The notes below the pieces were generated by a model. It was not told the DNA's origin. It was given only the letters and a program-made list of their open reading frames with translations, and ran no database searches. A stretch of 64,000 nucleotides of DNA from Periplaneta americana (taxonomy: Eukaryota > Arthropoda > Insecta > Blattodea > Blattidae). Both the position numbers and the translations under genes were made by a program. Of the stretch, positions 1 to 10,090 are shown one piece after another (the stretch's first letter is position 1; the number at the start of each line of letters is the position of its first letter). The stretch spans positions 1,973,501-2,037,500 of the forward strand of contig NW_027185502.1 in the NCBI RefSeq assembly GCF_040183065.1, written 5' to 3'.

Positions 1-596
1 TTAAAATATCTTGGAGAAACAGTAACAAACGTAAATGATACTCAGGAGGAAATTAAACGCAGGATAAATATGTTATTATTCGGTTGAGAAGCTTTTCTCA
101 TTTACTCTGGTGTCAAAAAATCTGAAAGTTAGAATTTAGAAAACAGTTATATTACCGGTGTTCAGTAAGGTTTTGAAACTTGGACTCCCACTTTGAGAGA
201 AGAACAGAGATTAAGGGTGTTTGAGAATAAGGTTCTTAGGAGAATAGTTGAGGCTAAGATGGATGAAGTTGCAGGAGAGTGGAGAAAGTTACACAACGTA
301 GAACTGCACGCATTGTATCCTTCACCTGAAATAATTAGGATTCAGATGTTTGAGATGGACAGGGCATATAGCACGTATGGGCGAATCCAGAAATACATAT
401 AGAGTGTTAGTTGGTAGGACGGAGGGAAAAAACTGTGGGAAGGCCAAGACGTAGATGGGAGGATAATGTTAAAATTGATATGAGAGAGGTGGGATATGAT
501 GGTACAGACTGGATTAATCTTGCACAGGATAGGGACCGATGACGAGCTCATGTGAGGGCGGCAATGAAACTCCGGGTTCCTTAAAAGCCATAAGTA
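1..596 (+). pseudogene. RTE-A LINE, 3' fragment (degraded)
   Basis: This is the C-terminal part of an RTE-clade reverse transcriptase followed by the family 3' end. It starts inside the thumb-proximal region (KYLG.TVTNVNDT..EEIKRR), continues through [17 protein letters not shown] and GEWRKLHN, and ends in the family 3' sequence just before a short (TAAG)n tail. Stops and frameshifts break it at about 82, 160 and 400, and the usual [22 protein letters not shown] block survives only in shifted frames. The element runs off the left edge of the window. It is much more diverged than the copies near 22, 46 and 57 kb, so it is an old copy. Confidence 0.85.
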
Positions 597-1290
597 AGTA
601 TCTAAAGAAGTTTACTAAATATGACAATTCATTTATTTTTACATGATGAGCAATCAGAAATTTTTTACCTTCCTTCAGAGGATATTGTGATCAAACTTGC
701 CCATCTTCTCAAAGGAAAGGTTCCAGCCTAAGGAGCACTACGGAATGTGTTTTAAAATTTCATTTGATAATAAGCAATTTATTTAATTGGAAAGCCTAAT
801 ATTGTTTTCTGTCAAGAAAATTGAGAACTATTTTAAAACCTTAAACTTAGCAACATTATCGCTATTGTTTAAAGGAAAAACCTATCATTAATAATAATTA
901 GAAACAATAAATTATCTGTATTTTTTATAATTATAAACTTAATAAAATATTAGTTACATTAATATTATGTTGAACCATAGCCCAAGGTATGTCATCTTAT
1001 GTCCCAAGGTACATCAACCTGTGACCCAAGGTATATCACTCTGATGTGCCTAGGGACAGTATGTGGCACTTTAGGAAAATTTAAAAATATATATACAAAA
1101 AATTATTTAATTGAAACCTTAATTTTTTGTAAATGGTTTCGACTTAAGATATTGTTGTTAACAAAAAAAGTTAAGAAAACTTATACAAAAATTTAAAAAA
1201 TATTAAATTTAAAAAACTGTCCCTAGGTGCAACAGCAAAGAAAGTAATTCCCTCTTCAGAACTACGCTCAATAGGATGCCTTAGCAACTG
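597..1290. other. AT-rich spacer, no gene seen
   Basis: This stretch holds no supportable coding region. It contains a small inverted-repeat pair (1049-1060 and 1216-1227) and a triplicated short phrase, ccaaggtayatca, near 981-1036. Otherwise it is AT-rich filler between the RTE-A fragment and the hAT remnant. It may include the 5' flank of that hAT element, but no convincing terminal repeat was found. Confidence 0.5.
1049..1227. repeat. Small inverted-repeat element (candidate MITE)
   Basis: The 12-bp sequence cctagggacagt at 1049-1060 recurs as its exact reverse complement, actgtccctagg, at 1216-1227. It is extended to 14 bp by matching flanks (tg before, ca after). The 155 bp between are AT-rich and non-coding. 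The size and shape fit a tiny MITE, but no target duplication is certain. Confidence 0.35.
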
Positions 1291-3403
1291 TTTGTTGATA
1301 ATGAATTGGGAAGGCAAGGAGCGAGCCGCACTGCTCGTCGTGTTTGTGCATCAGGAGTGCAGTGAAGTCGTTTTAAATCCTACTGTTTGTCACGGAATGC
1401 AGAAAATGAATGCAGTCAATTATTTGATTAATAAACCGTTCTCAACTCATCTCTTGAATGATAAAATTGTAATTAAAGATCTGGGTAGGTCGAATCCTGA
1501 CATTAAAGTAGAACAAAGTTACTTGGAAGGCAAGATGGTGAAGAGGTCATTCAACTCGGAAATCTATTCGAAACATGACTGGCTGTGTGGTTGTGAGCTA
1601 AAAAATGCGCTATTTTGCTTCCCGTGTTTGTTGTTTGGAGGTGACATTTCATGGACTAAAACAGGTTGCGTCTTCAAACCACGAGAGCAATGTCATGGAT
1701 CTGGCCGTGCTGGGGATTCAGAATATTGCAAGTCGACTGAGTTCTGCTTGCAGACAGCAAACTGCACTTCACAACAAGAAAGCAGGAGGAAGCAGGCCTG
1801 TGTTGGTCTGCTTGTCAGTCGTGGTGCCTTGCTCTGCGCGGACTGATGAGTCGGACACTTCAACTGATCCAGGGACTTGTCGAGTTTAGTGCAGAATTGA
1901 ACGAGTTATTGGGAATCCATTTAGACAAAGCAACAGCAATTAAAGGAACCTCAGAAACAATCCAAAATCATTTGCTGGACTGTATGCTTCAGGTTTGTCA
2001 CGAATATATTTCCGAAGAAATTAAAGCTGCCAACTTTGTGGCGTTTATAGCAGATGAGTCATCTGATGTTTCACATATTTTTCAGATGGTCCTGGTATAT
2101 CGTTACATTGTAAATGATAATGTGGTAGAAAGATTTTGGCGTTTTCTGAACGCGTCCAATCATGATGCAGAATCCCTCTCCGCCTGAAAGAAATTAATGC
2201 TCAATTAAGAGACATTCCACATAACTTAATTTCACAAAGTTACGATGGAGCTGCGGTTTTGAGTGGAGAAGAACGGCGAGTAAGACAGCATTACCCTCAA
2301 GCATTTTAAGTGCTTTGTCATGCTCACCAACTTAATTTGGCCATGTCTCACGCGACTACAATAAACCGTGGAGTGCGCACATGTTTTTCTATTCTGAAAG
2401 GAATAAGTAGATTCTTTTCAAAATCACCACAGAGAACTAAGGTTCTGGATGAGGTGGTTGGTCGGCGTCTTCAAAGGGCAGCTCCTACGAGATGGAATTT
2501 TCACTCGCGGGCTGTTCTTATTGTTTACGAATGTCATAAAGAGTTAATAGAATGCATGGATGAAATTCAATCGCGGAGTGACATTAAGCAGCTTTGCACT
2601 ATTTCACAAGCCAGTGGGTTGAAATTAATTTTGTAGGATGAAGAATTTAAATTCTGGCTACATTTCTTTTATATAATTATGCCACACGTTACATTCTGTT
2701 CAACAAACTATACCGAAAGTAACGGATCCTGTTCAAGTGAGAGAACACAAACTTTTTTGAAAATAACATCAAGATGACAAGCAACAATACAGAGAGATCT
2801 GCAGGGTGAAAGAAAGAAATGGAGTGTCCTGAAAACGAAACCACGAAGAAATGACCGGAAAAGGTTGCGTGAAGCAAGGGAGGTTTGAGATGTTATAATC
2901 ACACAACCAAGTGAAAGATTCAGTTTCACTGGCCATCTCAGCGCTTATAACTTATTCGTGTCGGAAATGTTTCCTGAGTACTGTACATCATTTCCAACGA
3001 AACACCTCATATCAACTGTAGAAGCTTTCCCCTTCTGGATCAAAAGAAACTAGAAACTGAGCTTGAGGTGGTGTACACAAGGGAAGAGTTCAGACCCGTG
3101 TCCGATACAATTCCAATGTTGAAATTTATAGTAAATACAAAGACCATCAGCATATTTGAAGAAACAGCTACAAACAATAATAACAATTCTGATGTCAACA
3201 TCTGAAGCAGAAAGGTGTTTTTCAACTCTAAAAGGAATAAAGATTTTTTGCGCAACACGATGCATCAGGACAGATTATCTTCCCTAGCCATGCTGCCAAT
3301 AGAACGAAATCTGGTCATGGACGTACCTTATTGCAATAATAAAGTAATTGACACATTTGTCGCAATAAAAGGTAGAAGATTGGATTTCACCTATAAAATG
3401 TGA
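1291..3403 (+). pseudogene. hAT transposase, ZMYM1-like, broken
   Basis: A hAT-superfamily transposase of the ZMYM1/DUF4371 type is spread over all three plus frames. In order: a TTF-type zinc finger (HDWLCGCELKNALFCFPCLLFG, about 1574-1640); a DUF4371-like block with ADESSDVSH and VLVYRYI (about 1895-2130); SYDGAAVLSG (about 2238); CHAHQLNLAMSHA and LKGISRFFSKSPQR (about 2315-2440) with PTRWNFHSRAV; and the C-terminal dimerisation motif TSEAERCFSTLK with FLRNTMHQDRLSSLAM (about 3195-3295). At least five frameshifts or stops separate these blocks, for example at 1846, 2187, 2308 and 2634, so it cannot encode an active protein. A PIF/Harbinger element has inserted just past its 3' end. No hAT terminal repeats or 8-bp duplication were found. 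Confidence 0.85.
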
Positions 3404-3959
3404 CAAGACAAAGTGTAAAGTGTAAATAAGTGTTTATATGTGTATAGTGAGACTAATACTCGGTTTCACCAAGCTTCTTTAAATCAGCACAAACGACTTG
3501 TCAACAAATGGATCGTTTAATTTTAACGGGATCTTTAAAAGTTGACTGTTTCACCAAGCCTCGTATCTTTAAAAATAACAGGCGTTTACTAACGAGGGGA
3601 TTTTGTACATGTATCTTGCATGTTTTGTTTTTCATACGACCATGGCTTCGAAATCGTGAATTTCATTGGTTACATATGATCATGGCTGACTTTGTTTGGC
3701 ATGAGGAAACAATCATAAGCAAACGGGTAAGAGGCAGTAATTTTAAGAACATCTTCCTAAATACAACATGTTGTCATACCGCAATTAAAAACAAAAAGAC
3801 AGCTGCTTCCAAATGTAAATAGTAGGAATGTAGAGCAGTTAAATTGTAACTTCTAAAGGAAATCTGAGAAAATTTAGCGGACTATAAGGCCGACAGCTTC
3901 AAACAGATGCCACAATTAATTATATACAAAGCATTCTAAGCAGTTATAGGCTATTAGGC

Positions 3960-4200
3960 CTAAATTTAGGACGGGAAATCGCTCTTCCATAAATTGCATA
4001 CCAATTTTCCACTGTATTTCATACAGATTTATGTAATACCCTGCAACAATTTTGCCATGCGTGTGTGACAGGATTCAGGAGAGGTGTCATTAAATTGAAT
4101 TTTAAGGGGTATCCATTGTCTCCTAAAAGAAAATCTCTTTGCACCCTTTTCATTTAAAAGGCATCCTCCTTTGGAATGTTGTGCTATCCGTGTAGACCGT
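3960..4200 (-). pseudogene. PIF/Harbinger (HARBI1-like) transposase C-terminal remnant
   Basis: Read on the minus strand, this stretch gives GDNGYPLK followed by LMTPLLNPVTHA and, after a stop, NTVEN. That resembles the GDSGYPL...TPxxNPxTxAE...TVEN segment near the end of the DDE domain of Harbinger (HARBI1-like) nucleases. In-frame stops follow soon after. No Myb-like partner or complete DDE triad is visible. Its position inside an element with TAA target duplications makes this assignment much stronger than the short match alone. Confidence 0.6.
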
Positions 4201-4834
4201 AACATTATCTTAAACCGAGAAGAATATGTTGGAGAGGCGTTAAGTGGATGATTCCTATCTGTCGTATTCTAACCTATTACAACTAAACTAGCGCTGATGT
4301 AGTTCTGCTGGTTTCAGAAGTGAAAATCGTTGAATTTATAAGTGATTTTTTTTTGTGGTAATGCAGTTGATCGTATATGCAAGGCATAACAAAAACCTAA
4401 ACTAATCAAACGTAACCTGTCACAGATTCGTATGAGTACGAAGGAAACTACCTCAGCGCTAGTTTAGCCACAATTTTTCTATGCGGAGCTTTACATAGGC
4501 CTATGCAATTGTTTGAATATTGAATTAAAAAGAGGATCTTCTATTGCAGAATCTTTTGGCTATATTACTGCCAGAATATACGATTGGGACATGTACACAA
4601 TCTATGTTGTCTGTGACAACAGAAAATTTAGCTATAAGCTATAGAAATAATGACTATTGTATTGTTGATGTACGTCTGATATTTTATTCACATATCTAGA
4701 CAATACAGCTTTTGATACCCCGTTCATATCATCAATTATTATTTCAAAACTTCCCGCAACGTTATCTTAAAGCGAGAAGAATCTGTTGAAGAGGCATTAA
4801 GTGGGTGATTCCTATCTGTCGTATTCTAACCTAT
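4197..4834 (+). repeat. 80-bp direct duplication inside the Harbinger element
   Basis: Positions 4197-4276 and 4755-4834 are about 90% alike, both carrying attcctatctgtcgtattc. Sequences outside these blocks do not match. The duplication frames the small MITE at 4283-4467, so it arose either with an insertion event or by local slippage. Confidence 0.7.
4283..4467. mobile_element. 185-bp MITE with terminal inverted repeats
   Basis: The ends ctaaactagcgctgatgtag (4283-4302) and the reverse complement of 4446-4467 (ctaaactagcgctgaggtag) match at 19 of 20 positions. The interior is non-coding. A short ACAA flanks or lies close to both sides, but the target duplication is not certain. It is nested in the PIF/Harbinger element, so it is younger than that element. 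Confidence 0.6.
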
Positions 4835-5199
4835 ATTCAGTTTCTTCTAGCATCATTCTTACTACTTATTTCCTTAATGTGTAGCTTTCGTGGAATTCTT
4901 TATCACTTAAATCTTCAAAATGATTATTCCGAGTGTTATTACAACATATAAGTTCGTCATTATGTTTAAGTTCTAAATAAAGAACTTCATCACCGAATAA
5001 TTACGTCCGCCATGTTGTTGACTTCTTAACGAATCGTCACTGTTTTAACGCGACGAATAGGTCCTAATAAATTAACGATGAATTTAAAGATGCGTTAGCA
5101 ATAATGATACTTGGTGAAACACAAAAACTGACTAACGTGTCATTAAATTATTTAACGAGACGTTATAATGATAACGAAGGTTGGTGAAACCGGCCATAA

Positions 5200-5888
5200 G
5201 TGTTCTTTTACAATGTAAATAGTGTACCGGCACATAAACTGTCTTCAACATCACACACAGCAGCAACAACACGGCACATACTGACGACGACGACAAGCAG
5301 CATTACGTACTACGAGCCGCCACTGCCATACTATACTTTTATTCATATGTTCTCAGTTTAATCATTGTATTAATTATTATGTTTTGATTCATCATAGCGT
5401 TTATCAAGACTATGGATGACCGACAGCAGCCGTCTACAAATTTTGAGAGTGAGGTTAGGCGAGTATCTGGTCCAGTAACATCTTCACTTAAGGGACAAAT
5501 TAAGGTAGACTGCTACATGGATGAAGAATGTAAATAAAGAGACAAGGTATTGTACAAAATGTCTACCAAAGTTTCTAATGTGTAAACACTTAAAGAGGAA
5601 TGATTTCCACTGCTCCGAGTTAACCATAGGCCTACGAAAGTTTCATCAGTTAATTTGCCCCATAACAATCGACCACACTAAAATGAAACTTCAATGACAC
5701 AACGTTGTTTTAAAGTATACTATAACAGAAACTCCAAAGAAAGACAGTTGTCGTGGTGATCGAAAACAAACAACGCAAGTTTGGACTAAATATTTAATGC
5801 CAATGACACGTGATGGCATTAGTTAAAGTTCGCAGGTCTGACTATAGCTCCCTCTGAAGCATACTTGAATAATTGTAAAGGAAAAATT
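5200..5888. other. No gene recognised
   Basis: The stretch directly right of the Harbinger element probably continues the hAT element's 3' flank. A short open phrase around 5413-5540 (MDDRQQPSTNFESEVRR...) starts with ATG but ends within 45 codons, and nothing in it was recognised. The rest is AT-rich and non-coding. Confidence 0.4.
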
Positions 5889-5964
5889 GTTCCGGAGCCG
5901 GGTATCGATCCCGGGATCTTTGGCTTAGCTGACCAACGCTGTACCAACTGACATAACCAGGAAC
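5889..5964 (-). mobile_element. tRNA-like sequence, probable SINE head
   Basis: On the minus strand these 76 nt fold like a tRNA. The 7-bp acceptor stem is gttcctg paired with ccggaac (one G-T pair). There is an A-box-like tatgtcagttggtacag, an anticodon stem ttggt/gccaa around cagctaa, and a B-box-like gggatcgatacc with a 5-bp T stem. Position 33 is A instead of the near-universal T, the T loop is aberrant, and two extra bases sit before the acceptor strand. It is therefore a tRNA-derived SINE head or decayed tRNA copy, not a working tRNA gene. Confidence 0.5.
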
Positions 5965-6000
5965 TACACCCAACACCGTCTCAACTTTTCCCATTACATC

Positions 6001-6150
6001 CACACACCTCAAGTGGGCTGACAAGGCGTCAGAAACCCAACTTTGAGTGCACACAAATTGTGTGACTTGAATTGTGGTCAAATCACACAGAGTTTGTGTG
6101 CACTCAAAGTTGGGTTTCTTGCGTCTTGTCAGCACACTTGAGGTGTGTGT
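6001..6150. repeat. 150-bp near-perfect palindrome
   Basis: The left arm (6001-about 6065, starting cacacacctcaagtgggctg) is repeated in inverted order in the right arm (about 6080-6150, ending cacttgaggtgtgtg). The arms differ by only a few bases, and the centre is about 15 nt. A transcript would form a long hairpin. It adjoins the tRNA-like sequence at 5889-5964 and may be a foldback MITE. Confidence 0.75.
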
Positions 6151-6165
6151 ATATGCAAATATTTT

Positions 6166-7490
6166 TGAGTATTTCAGGCCTTGAGAAAAAAATTATTTTA
6201 AGGATATGCCGTGACCATTTTGCAACTGGCGAATGTGCTCAAGATAAACGTGGTGGAGACCACCGCTCTCACATGCATGAGGCAAAGAAAATCGCAATTA
6301 AAAATATATCGAAACACTTGTGCCTTTGGAATCCCATTACTGTAGAAACAAATAACATTATCTAGACAGTACTTTAACTATAAACAATTTTCATGACCTT
6401 TATAACAGTAGTTGTTCAGTCGAGTTAAAAGTTAATTACGAATATTTTAGAGATATTTCCGTGTTGGAGTGCAACCTAAGTTTCGACACTCCGACCACTG
6501 ATTGTTGTTCTAAGTGTATCCAGTACGAGGAAAGAATGCAGATGGATAAGAATAATGTTGATCTTCAACTTGAATTTGTCAGTCACAAATTAGGGGAAAT
6601 TAATGTTTAAACGCGTAAAAAGTGGCGAAGAAAATGCTCTAACACTAACATTTGATTGGCAAAAGAATCCTGCACTACCAAAACTGCTGGCTCAAGCAGC
6701 CTATTACTGAAGGCTGGTGCATTTATACGATTGAGGAGCGCTTGCGGGCGGTCATCAACTAACAGGCAGCCACGGGACGAGATCTTCGGACTGAGGGACA
6801 TAGCTATAAAGACTCTTCACAAATAGCTTCTGCAATTTACCATAGTTTGACCATACTGAACCACATGACTACTGTGCAATGCGCCTCTTCGCCGATGGTT
6901 GTGGAGGCCAAAACAAGAACACAACGATGATCGGAATGTTAATAAAATGGCTTGTTTCGGAGGCTCCTCAATATAAAGGAAACAGAACACTTCCTTCCCA
7001 CTGCCGGCCACCCGATCGGTAGGATAGAAGAAGAGCCGAAGACGCCAAAGGAATACTACAGTATGGTACACTGTTCAACATTGGACTGGAACACAAGTGT
7101 TGCAAAGATTCTAAAGAAACCAAATCTACGGCATTTTCGATTCTTAACTTATGGAACAATTTATTCTTAAACGTGGTGCCACACCAACAGAAAAGGTTGT
7201 GGTTCAAGGAGTACTTCATTACAATGTGGAGATAAGTGCAGCAAGAAAAGTTTGCCCCTGAAACATGGATGCCGGCGCCTTCAAGAATGAATACTGGAGT
7301 GCGAAGAGGAATGACGTCCTGCACTTACTGATTCTGCACTTTGGAGAGGCCTGGGCAACAGTTGGAATTTTACAAACAACTTAAGACTGACAGTGATGTT
7401 CAGGTTGAGTTGCTATCTGAAGATGAAATGAGACGGTTTCTGGAAGATCTTGATACTGTCAATGGCTATTTGTTATTTTGCTATTAATAG
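6166..7490 (+). pseudogene. Broken copy of an arthropod repeat-borne gene with a CGGQN motif
   Basis: Fragments in shifting plus frames match the layout of a multi-copy arthropod protein family that I know only as uncharacterised and transposon-like. They are ICRDHFATGECAQDKRGGDHRS (about 6205-6270), an FHDLYNSSCSVELKVNYEYFRD block followed by DTPTTDCCSKCIQYEERM (about 6393-6540), CGGQNKNTTMIGMLIKWL (about 6900-6955), then STLDWNTSVAKILKKPN (about 7078-7130). The RGG and CGGQN segments are the conserved landmarks. The enzyme activity is not established, and a nuclease-like role is only an inference. Several stops and shifts show it is dead. No terminal repeats were found. Confidence 0.6.
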
Positions 7491-8289
7491 ATAACTAAGA
7501 TTTATCAAAATTCTGAATTGTGTTCCATTCATATTTTATTGAGTTCCTTTTCTCTTTGCCTTAGTGCAGATGACCGAAGTATAAATTCCTGTTATTTAGG
7601 CTTCTAAGACAGGAGGACAGGGAGGCCGGCGTTACTCCAGGTTTTGGTAGTGACGTCTCAACTCCATGAATCTCATTGGATAGTGCAACCGCTTGAAATG
7701 ATCTTGTCCTAACTTGGGCTAAACGTAATCACTCCTCATTGGTACCCCTCTTGCCCATCCATGGAATCATCATAGAGCCAATTGGCTAGTCTACACCCAT
7801 AGCTTCATAAAGTCATTCTAAGAGACAATTGGCAAGTCTCTGAAATTGAGACAACTCATCCTGCCAAAGGGATTTCCGTGGTTTTCCTAAGGGATGAGTC
7901 CTAAGAGAAATGGGCCACAGAGCTTCATGCCCTTCCCTGTAAAGTTTCCGAATTTCCGATAAAACTGCACAAATGTCCTCGCTCAGATTCTACATGATGC
8001 CCGTCACATGGCGAGGTTACTCGTATCTGGTCGCATTGCGAGAACCTTTCAAAGTGCAGATTTAGAGCTCGCGGCGTCGTTTATTTCGCGAAAACATAAT
8101 AAAACACACGCGTATTTATTTAAACTGATATTGCCTCTTTGCTAGATATGCAATTGTTTGACTAACAACACATGCAGTGTAACGCAGGAAGTAAATATCT
8201 TTTTCTGGGAAAACTATCAAGTCTTGACCCTGTAGACCGCCCCCGACCACTGAGAAAAGGACGGCGCTTATACCCCTTGCACCCTGTAC
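7491..8289. other. No gene recognised
   Basis: The stretch has mixed composition with short unconnected open frames. The segment 7985-8110 is locally GC-richer. No motif, terminal repeat or RNA fold was supportable. Confidence 0.4.
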
Positions 8290-8899
8290 GGAGCGTTTGA
8301 ATGTTAGGCATAAGAAAAATTCTTTCTTCTAGTCTTTATTTTTATGTTTGAGAACAAAATGAGACATGTATAAATTCTCCCAGCACACGAGTCTTCATTT
8401 AAAAAATCAAATAGCTCTGCTGAAATGACAAATGTTTGAAGAGAATGTATCAATGAATGATTATGAACTAAGGAAGGTGTGTAAAAAGGAGACAATGACC
8501 CATAACAATTTTTGTATGGATGGAGCATAAGAAGAGCTTTAAAGTAAGGTATATAATCCGAAACTGATAACATATCTGTTCTAAAAAGTAACTATTTTCA
8601 AAAATATTTTTCAATGGCTGCTTTTCATATGAAAATTCAGTCATATGAAGTGGTGAGAATAATATAGCCCTAAGCCACACAGACAAAATTTACAGGAGAG
8701 CGTATTAAAGGTTCACAGTCCAATACTATTAAGTGTGGAATCGTAATTTCGTCGGAGTATATTTACGTCAATTATTAGGTAATATTTACAATATTTTATT
8801 AGTAGCTTCCCCATATGTGTAAGAATTACATCCCCGTCCGAATGTTGATATTTTCAATATAAATTTCTCTAGATAGAGAATTATTTGTTACCATATTTT

Positions 8900-9113
8900 G
8901 CAAAATATTGTTGCTAGATATTTTCAAGCTACTTTCACACGTTATTTTCAACTTCTCTTTTTTTCTTTCTCTTTTTTCTATTTTGTTTCAATTTTTAAGA
9001 AGAGTATGTTTGTTTCATTTTCCTTGTTTATATTTTATAAATTACTTTGTCAGTTTTGAACACTATAATTGGGCTTTGCCTGATATGTCCAATATTAAAT
9101 AAATAAATTATAA
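8900..9113 (+). mobile_element. LINE 3' end, Jockey/CR1-like (truncated)
   Basis: The sequence ends with gggctttgcctgatatgtcc followed by an (AAAT)-rich tail at about 9090-9113. That is a common style of 3' terminus in Jockey/CR1-like LINEs, and a related terminus (gatgcctgatat...taaataaataaa) occurs inverted at about 10091-10140. Only untranslated sequence seems to remain, and the 5' limit is uncertain. Confidence 0.5.
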
Positions 9114-9174
9114 ATTGGAAAAAAATGTTAACTATAAATCAACTCGCACAAAAAATTGTTAAAAGTGTGGCTTT

Positions 9175-9846
9175 GGACCTACTGATTAGATTTTTTGTAT
9201 TCGACAGATACTGGAGAAGAAACAAGCTGAATGAAGTTACAGGTGAATGGAGAAAGTTATATAATGCAGAACTGCGCGCATTGTATTCTTTACCTGGTAT
9301 AATTAGAAATGTTAAACCCAGATGTTAGAGATGGCTAGGGCATGTAGCACGTATGGGCGAATCCAGAAATGCATATCGTTGTTGTTCCTGCAATAACTCC
9401 TATGTGCAAAACATACAATTTTAAGTAGGAAGAAAAAAACACATATTTATTCATTCTATGGCAGCCGTACGTAGGAGATTATGAATTCTTACATTTTCGA
9501 AAGAAATAAATGTAATTACATATAGGAAATTATATTATTTGCTTTATCACAATCTAAGTTATTTAATAGGACAAAAAATCTGAAAATCGATAAATATGTC
9601 AGATCGGAGTTATTGCAGGAACAACGACGATAATATATAGCCTAGTGTTAGTTGGCAGACCGGAGGGAAGAAGACCTTTGGGGAGGCCGAAACGTAGATG
9701 GGAGGATAATGTTAAAATGGATTTGAGGGAGGTGGGATATGATGATATGGACTGGATTAATCTTGCTCAGGATAGGCGCCGATGGCGGGCTTATGTGGGG
9801 GCGGCAATGAACCTGCGGGTTCCTTGAAAGCCATAAGTAATTAAGT
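9175..9846 (+). pseudogene. RTE-A LINE, internally deleted copy
   Basis: The copy joins a piece of the RT fingers region (the F-IRQI block near 9190-9215) directly to the C-terminal part ([20 protein letters not shown]). It then continues to the LVGRPEGRRPLGRPKRRWEDNVKMDLREVGYDDMDW segment, the terminal MNLRVP and a (TAAG)n tail. The palm with the catalytic motifs is deleted. A 255-bp MITE interrupts it at 9376-9630. Confidence 0.85.
9376..9630. mobile_element. 255-bp MITE with TA target duplication
   Basis: The left end tcgttgttgttcctgcaata and the right end, read inward, tcgtcgttgttcctgcaata, match at all but one position and the match extends to 25 bp. TA flanks the element at 9374-9375 and 9631-9632. 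Comparison with the uninterrupted RTE-A sequence (gcatatagagtgttag) shows that the 255 bp are an insertion. TA duplication plus short inverted ends fits a Tc1/mariner-class non-autonomous element. Confidence 0.8.
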
Positions 9847-9953
9847 AAGTGGCTTTGAACTATCTCAGTCTCACCTCTTCATATAAGTGTTATGGACTCC
9901 TTGTAAGGAATATACACTATGATCTATAGTATGAAATCTGAAGAATAACTTAC

Positions 9954-9992
9954 GAAATCCCACTCTTCGCAAGATTTCGCCAGATTCAGGGC
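9954..9992 (-). CDS. Micro-exon 4 of a dispersed micro-exon gene (39 nt)
   Basis: On the minus strand a pyrimidine-rich stretch ending ttttttcag precedes this block and GTAAGTTATT follows it. The 39 nt read in phase 0 as ALNLAKSCEEWDF; phase +1 has a stop and phase +2 is open. Its flanks align with those of the other three micro-exons, but the exon itself does not. It is 6 nt shorter than its 45-nt paralogues and still a multiple of three. About 51% GC stands out from the AT-rich intron. The product is unknown. The splice sites and shared phase make an exon much more likely than chance, but no transcript evidence is available here. Confidence 0.6.
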
Positions 9993-10090
9993 CTGAAAAA
10001 AGAAACAAACCAGTAATAATTGTAGCGGAAATATATCAGTGACAAATATCTCACTAGCTATACTTTTATTCATCTTCTTATTTCAAATTT

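Larger units (their letters stand above)
3457..5196. mobile_element. PIF/Harbinger-type DNA transposon with TAA target duplication
   Basis: The element is bounded by TAA at 3454-3456 and TAA at 5197-5199. Its ends are inverted: tactcggtttcaccaagctt on the left, and the right end read inward starts tggccggtttcaccaacctt. A second pair of subterminal tgtttcaccaag motifs lies about 90 bp in from each end. A 3-bp TWA duplication plus such ends is the hallmark of PIF/Harbinger. A decayed transposase tail lies inside on the minus strand, supporting the class. The interior also holds a small MITE and an 80-bp direct duplication. The copy is dead. Confidence 0.75.
8290..10040 (-). repeat. Micro-exon cassette 4 (intron segment, interrupted)
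   Basis: This is one of four paralogous segments in the window. Segments 8305-8620 and 9850-10040 align with 32790-32965 plus 34363-34690, with 25890-26430, and with 54619-55330. Shared phrases include tctttcttc.ag..tttattttta, caatgaatgattatgaac, and atccgaaactg followed by tctgttcta. LINE, RTE-A and MITE insertions (about 8900-9846) split it. The shared part is intronic, and the only piece that does not align is the exon at 9954-9992. Confidence 0.7.

Noticed and set aside
3508-3822. 104-codon frame at the left end of the Harbinger element
   Set aside because: It overlaps the inverted terminal region and shows no transposase motif; likely chance.
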